From Pseudomonadota bacterium (GTDB lineage: Bacteria; Desulfobacterota; Desulfobulbia; Desulfobulbales; Desulfocapsaceae), in the NCBI GenBank assembly GCA_018817385.1, contig JAHIUA010000016.1, positions 1-64,000 on the forward strand: DNA of 64,000 nt. Reading direction: 5' to 3'. A program made the translations under genes and the position numbers. Below, in pieces: positions 63,167 through 64,000 of the stretch. Within the stretch, counting starts at the first letter, position 1. Each line of letters begins with the position of its first letter. The notes beneath the pieces are model-generated. The model worked only from the letters and a program-made list of their open reading frames with translations, had not been told where the DNA came from and did not search any database.

Positions 63167-64000
63167 ACAGAGGGACTTGGTCGAACAGTCCTTTGACAGC
63201 TATATTCCGGCCACAGAGGGTGTCTTTCGTGACCATATCAAGGCCCTGCGCTACTCCCTTTTTGCCGGTGGAAAACGAATACGTCCCATTCTCTGTCTGG
63301 CTGCCGCAAGTGCAGTTCGTGGTGAGACGGCAACAGGAAATGATCTCCTTCCTGTTGCCTGTGCCCTGGAATGCATCCACACCTACTCACTGATTCATGA
63401 CGACCTTCCGGCCATGGATAACGACGAACTACGGCGAGGAAAACCCACCAATCATATCCTCTACGGGGAGGCGGGGGCAATCCTGGCCGGTGACGGCCTC
63501 CTGACCTGGGCCTTTGACCTGCTCAGTGATACAGCGTATGGCAACCTGGAACCAGAGAGGAGGCTACGCATTATTCATGTTGTGGCCAGAGCTGCCGGTT
63601 CGCTGGGAATGGTTGGCGGCCAGGCCCTGGATATCGCCCACGAAAATACCACCTTCCCCTTCGAGACCCTGCAGACCATCCACCGCAGCAAGACCGGGGC
63701 CCTGATTACCGCCTCTGTACTTGCAGGGGGTATTGGAGCAGGAGCCGATGTGCAGCAACTGGCGGCACTAAAGGACTACGGTGATCAAATAGGGCTTGCC
63801 TTTCAGATCGTTGACGACCTTCTGAACGCCACGGCCACCACGGAACAACTTGGAAAAGCGGCTGGAAGCGATATCAAACTTGGCAAAGCGACGTATCCTG
63901 CTTATTTTGGGGTGGAAGAAACCCGGACCCTGGCCCAGGCGACAGTAGAAATGGCCAAGACAGCCCTGAGCAATTTTGACCACAAGGCCGAACCACTGCG
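63141..64000 (+). CDS. ispA: Short-chain polyprenyl (farnesyl/geranylgeranyl) diphosphate synthase, 3' end cut by the window
   Basis: First 286 residues, open at the window end; the full family length is about 295-300. Starts at ATG 63141 inside xse[12 protein letters not shown] is the IPP site; the first Asp-rich motif is [12 protein letters not shown] with [11 protein letters not shown] following; GQALDI and the second Asp-rich region FQIVDDLLN follow. The second motif is DDLLN instead of DDxxD, a change I recall in related bacteria. It condenses isopentenyl diphosphate units for quinone and undecaprenyl synthesis. Confidence 0.95.
   Translation, partial: MEIKSYLNKQRDLVEQSFDSYIPATEGVFRDHIKALRYSLFAGGKRIRPILCLAAASAVRGETATGNDLLPVACALECIHTYSLIHDDLPAMDNDELRRGKPTNHILYGEAGAILAGDGLLTWAFDLLSDTAYGNLEPERRLRIIHVVARAAGSLGMVGGQALDIAHENTTFPFETLQTIHRSKTGALITASVLAGGIGAGADVQQLAALKDYGDQIGLAFQIVDDLLNATATTEQLGKAAGSDIKLGKATYPAYFGVEETRTLAQATVEMAKTALSNFDHKAEPL

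Overview
The window reads as chromosome of an anaerobic or facultative Gram-negative bacterium, most likely a Desulfobacterota (Desulfobulbales-like) member. This is inference: the sequence carries an outer-membrane MCE lipid transporter, an oxygen-sensitive double-cubane reductase with its activator, a DsrE-like exported protein, an iron-sulfur-flavoprotein-like gene and the xerC-hslV-hslU gene order. No rRNA, tRNA, CRISPR array, prophage or intact transposase was seen. All functions rest on motifs read by eye.

Layout. (1) 0-8.8 kb: truA, then a minus-strand cluster of three exported proteins of unknown function (a small protein with a homopolymer frameshift at its start, a protein of about 1470 residues with TPR-like and discoidin-like regions, and a small exported protein behind a leader ORF), then a four-helix membrane protein. 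(2) 8.9-15.8 kb: a patchy redox and detoxification region with signs of decay and import: a beheaded Crp/Fnr gene, a DsbA/FrnE-type oxidoreductase, an SDR gene with an internal deletion, a peroxiredoxin divergent from a TetR regulator with two matching operators 50 bp apart, DUF2284, an atypical Rieske protein, a frameshifted PPOX gene, an L-2-haloacid dehalogenase and a flavodoxin-like protein. (3) 15.9-21.4 kb: a YjeH-type exporter, a 42-residue Lys/Cys miniprotein, an isoprenylcysteine-methyltransferase-like membrane protein, DsrE, DUF1566 and zinc-ribbon proteins. (4) 21.7-29 kb: an MCE (Mla-type) lipid transport operon (permease with fused STAS-like domain, ATPase, MCE protein, PqiC-type lipoprotein), then DUF3124, NhaA, an orphan sensor domain and a TIM-barrel protein.

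(5) 29.6-42.3 kb is the most coherent system: an ABC importer (binding protein, permease, ATPase), a NikR-like regulator without nickel ligands, two DUF1989 proteins, a creatininase-family hydrolase, a GlnT-type glutamine synthetase, a biotin-dependent urea/guanidine carboxylase and an allophanate hydrolase. Two DUF1989 proteins beside such a carboxylase is the signature of carboxyguanidine deiminase, so the likely route is guanidine import, carboxylation, deimination to allophanate, and hydrolysis to ammonia and CO2, with GlnT capturing nitrogen. A sigma-54-like promoter lies just upstream.

(6) 42.7-47.3 kb: double-cubane reductase and activator, MauE/DoxX-like membrane protein and exported rhodanese-like protein, two terminators, and a convergent LysR gene. 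(7) 47.3-53.4 kb: a 43-bp triplicated repeat, a two-CW protein, an SDR epimerase, a MotB-like/MotA-like pair in reversed order and a pentapeptide-repeat lipoprotein. (8) 53.4-64 kb: dnaE, a GGDEF protein, a zinc-ribbon protein, hslU, hslV, xerC, xseB and the start of a prenyl diphosphate synthase cut by the window end. Small dispersed elements, including a 108-bp element with perfect 15-bp terminal inverted repeats, sit between genes.
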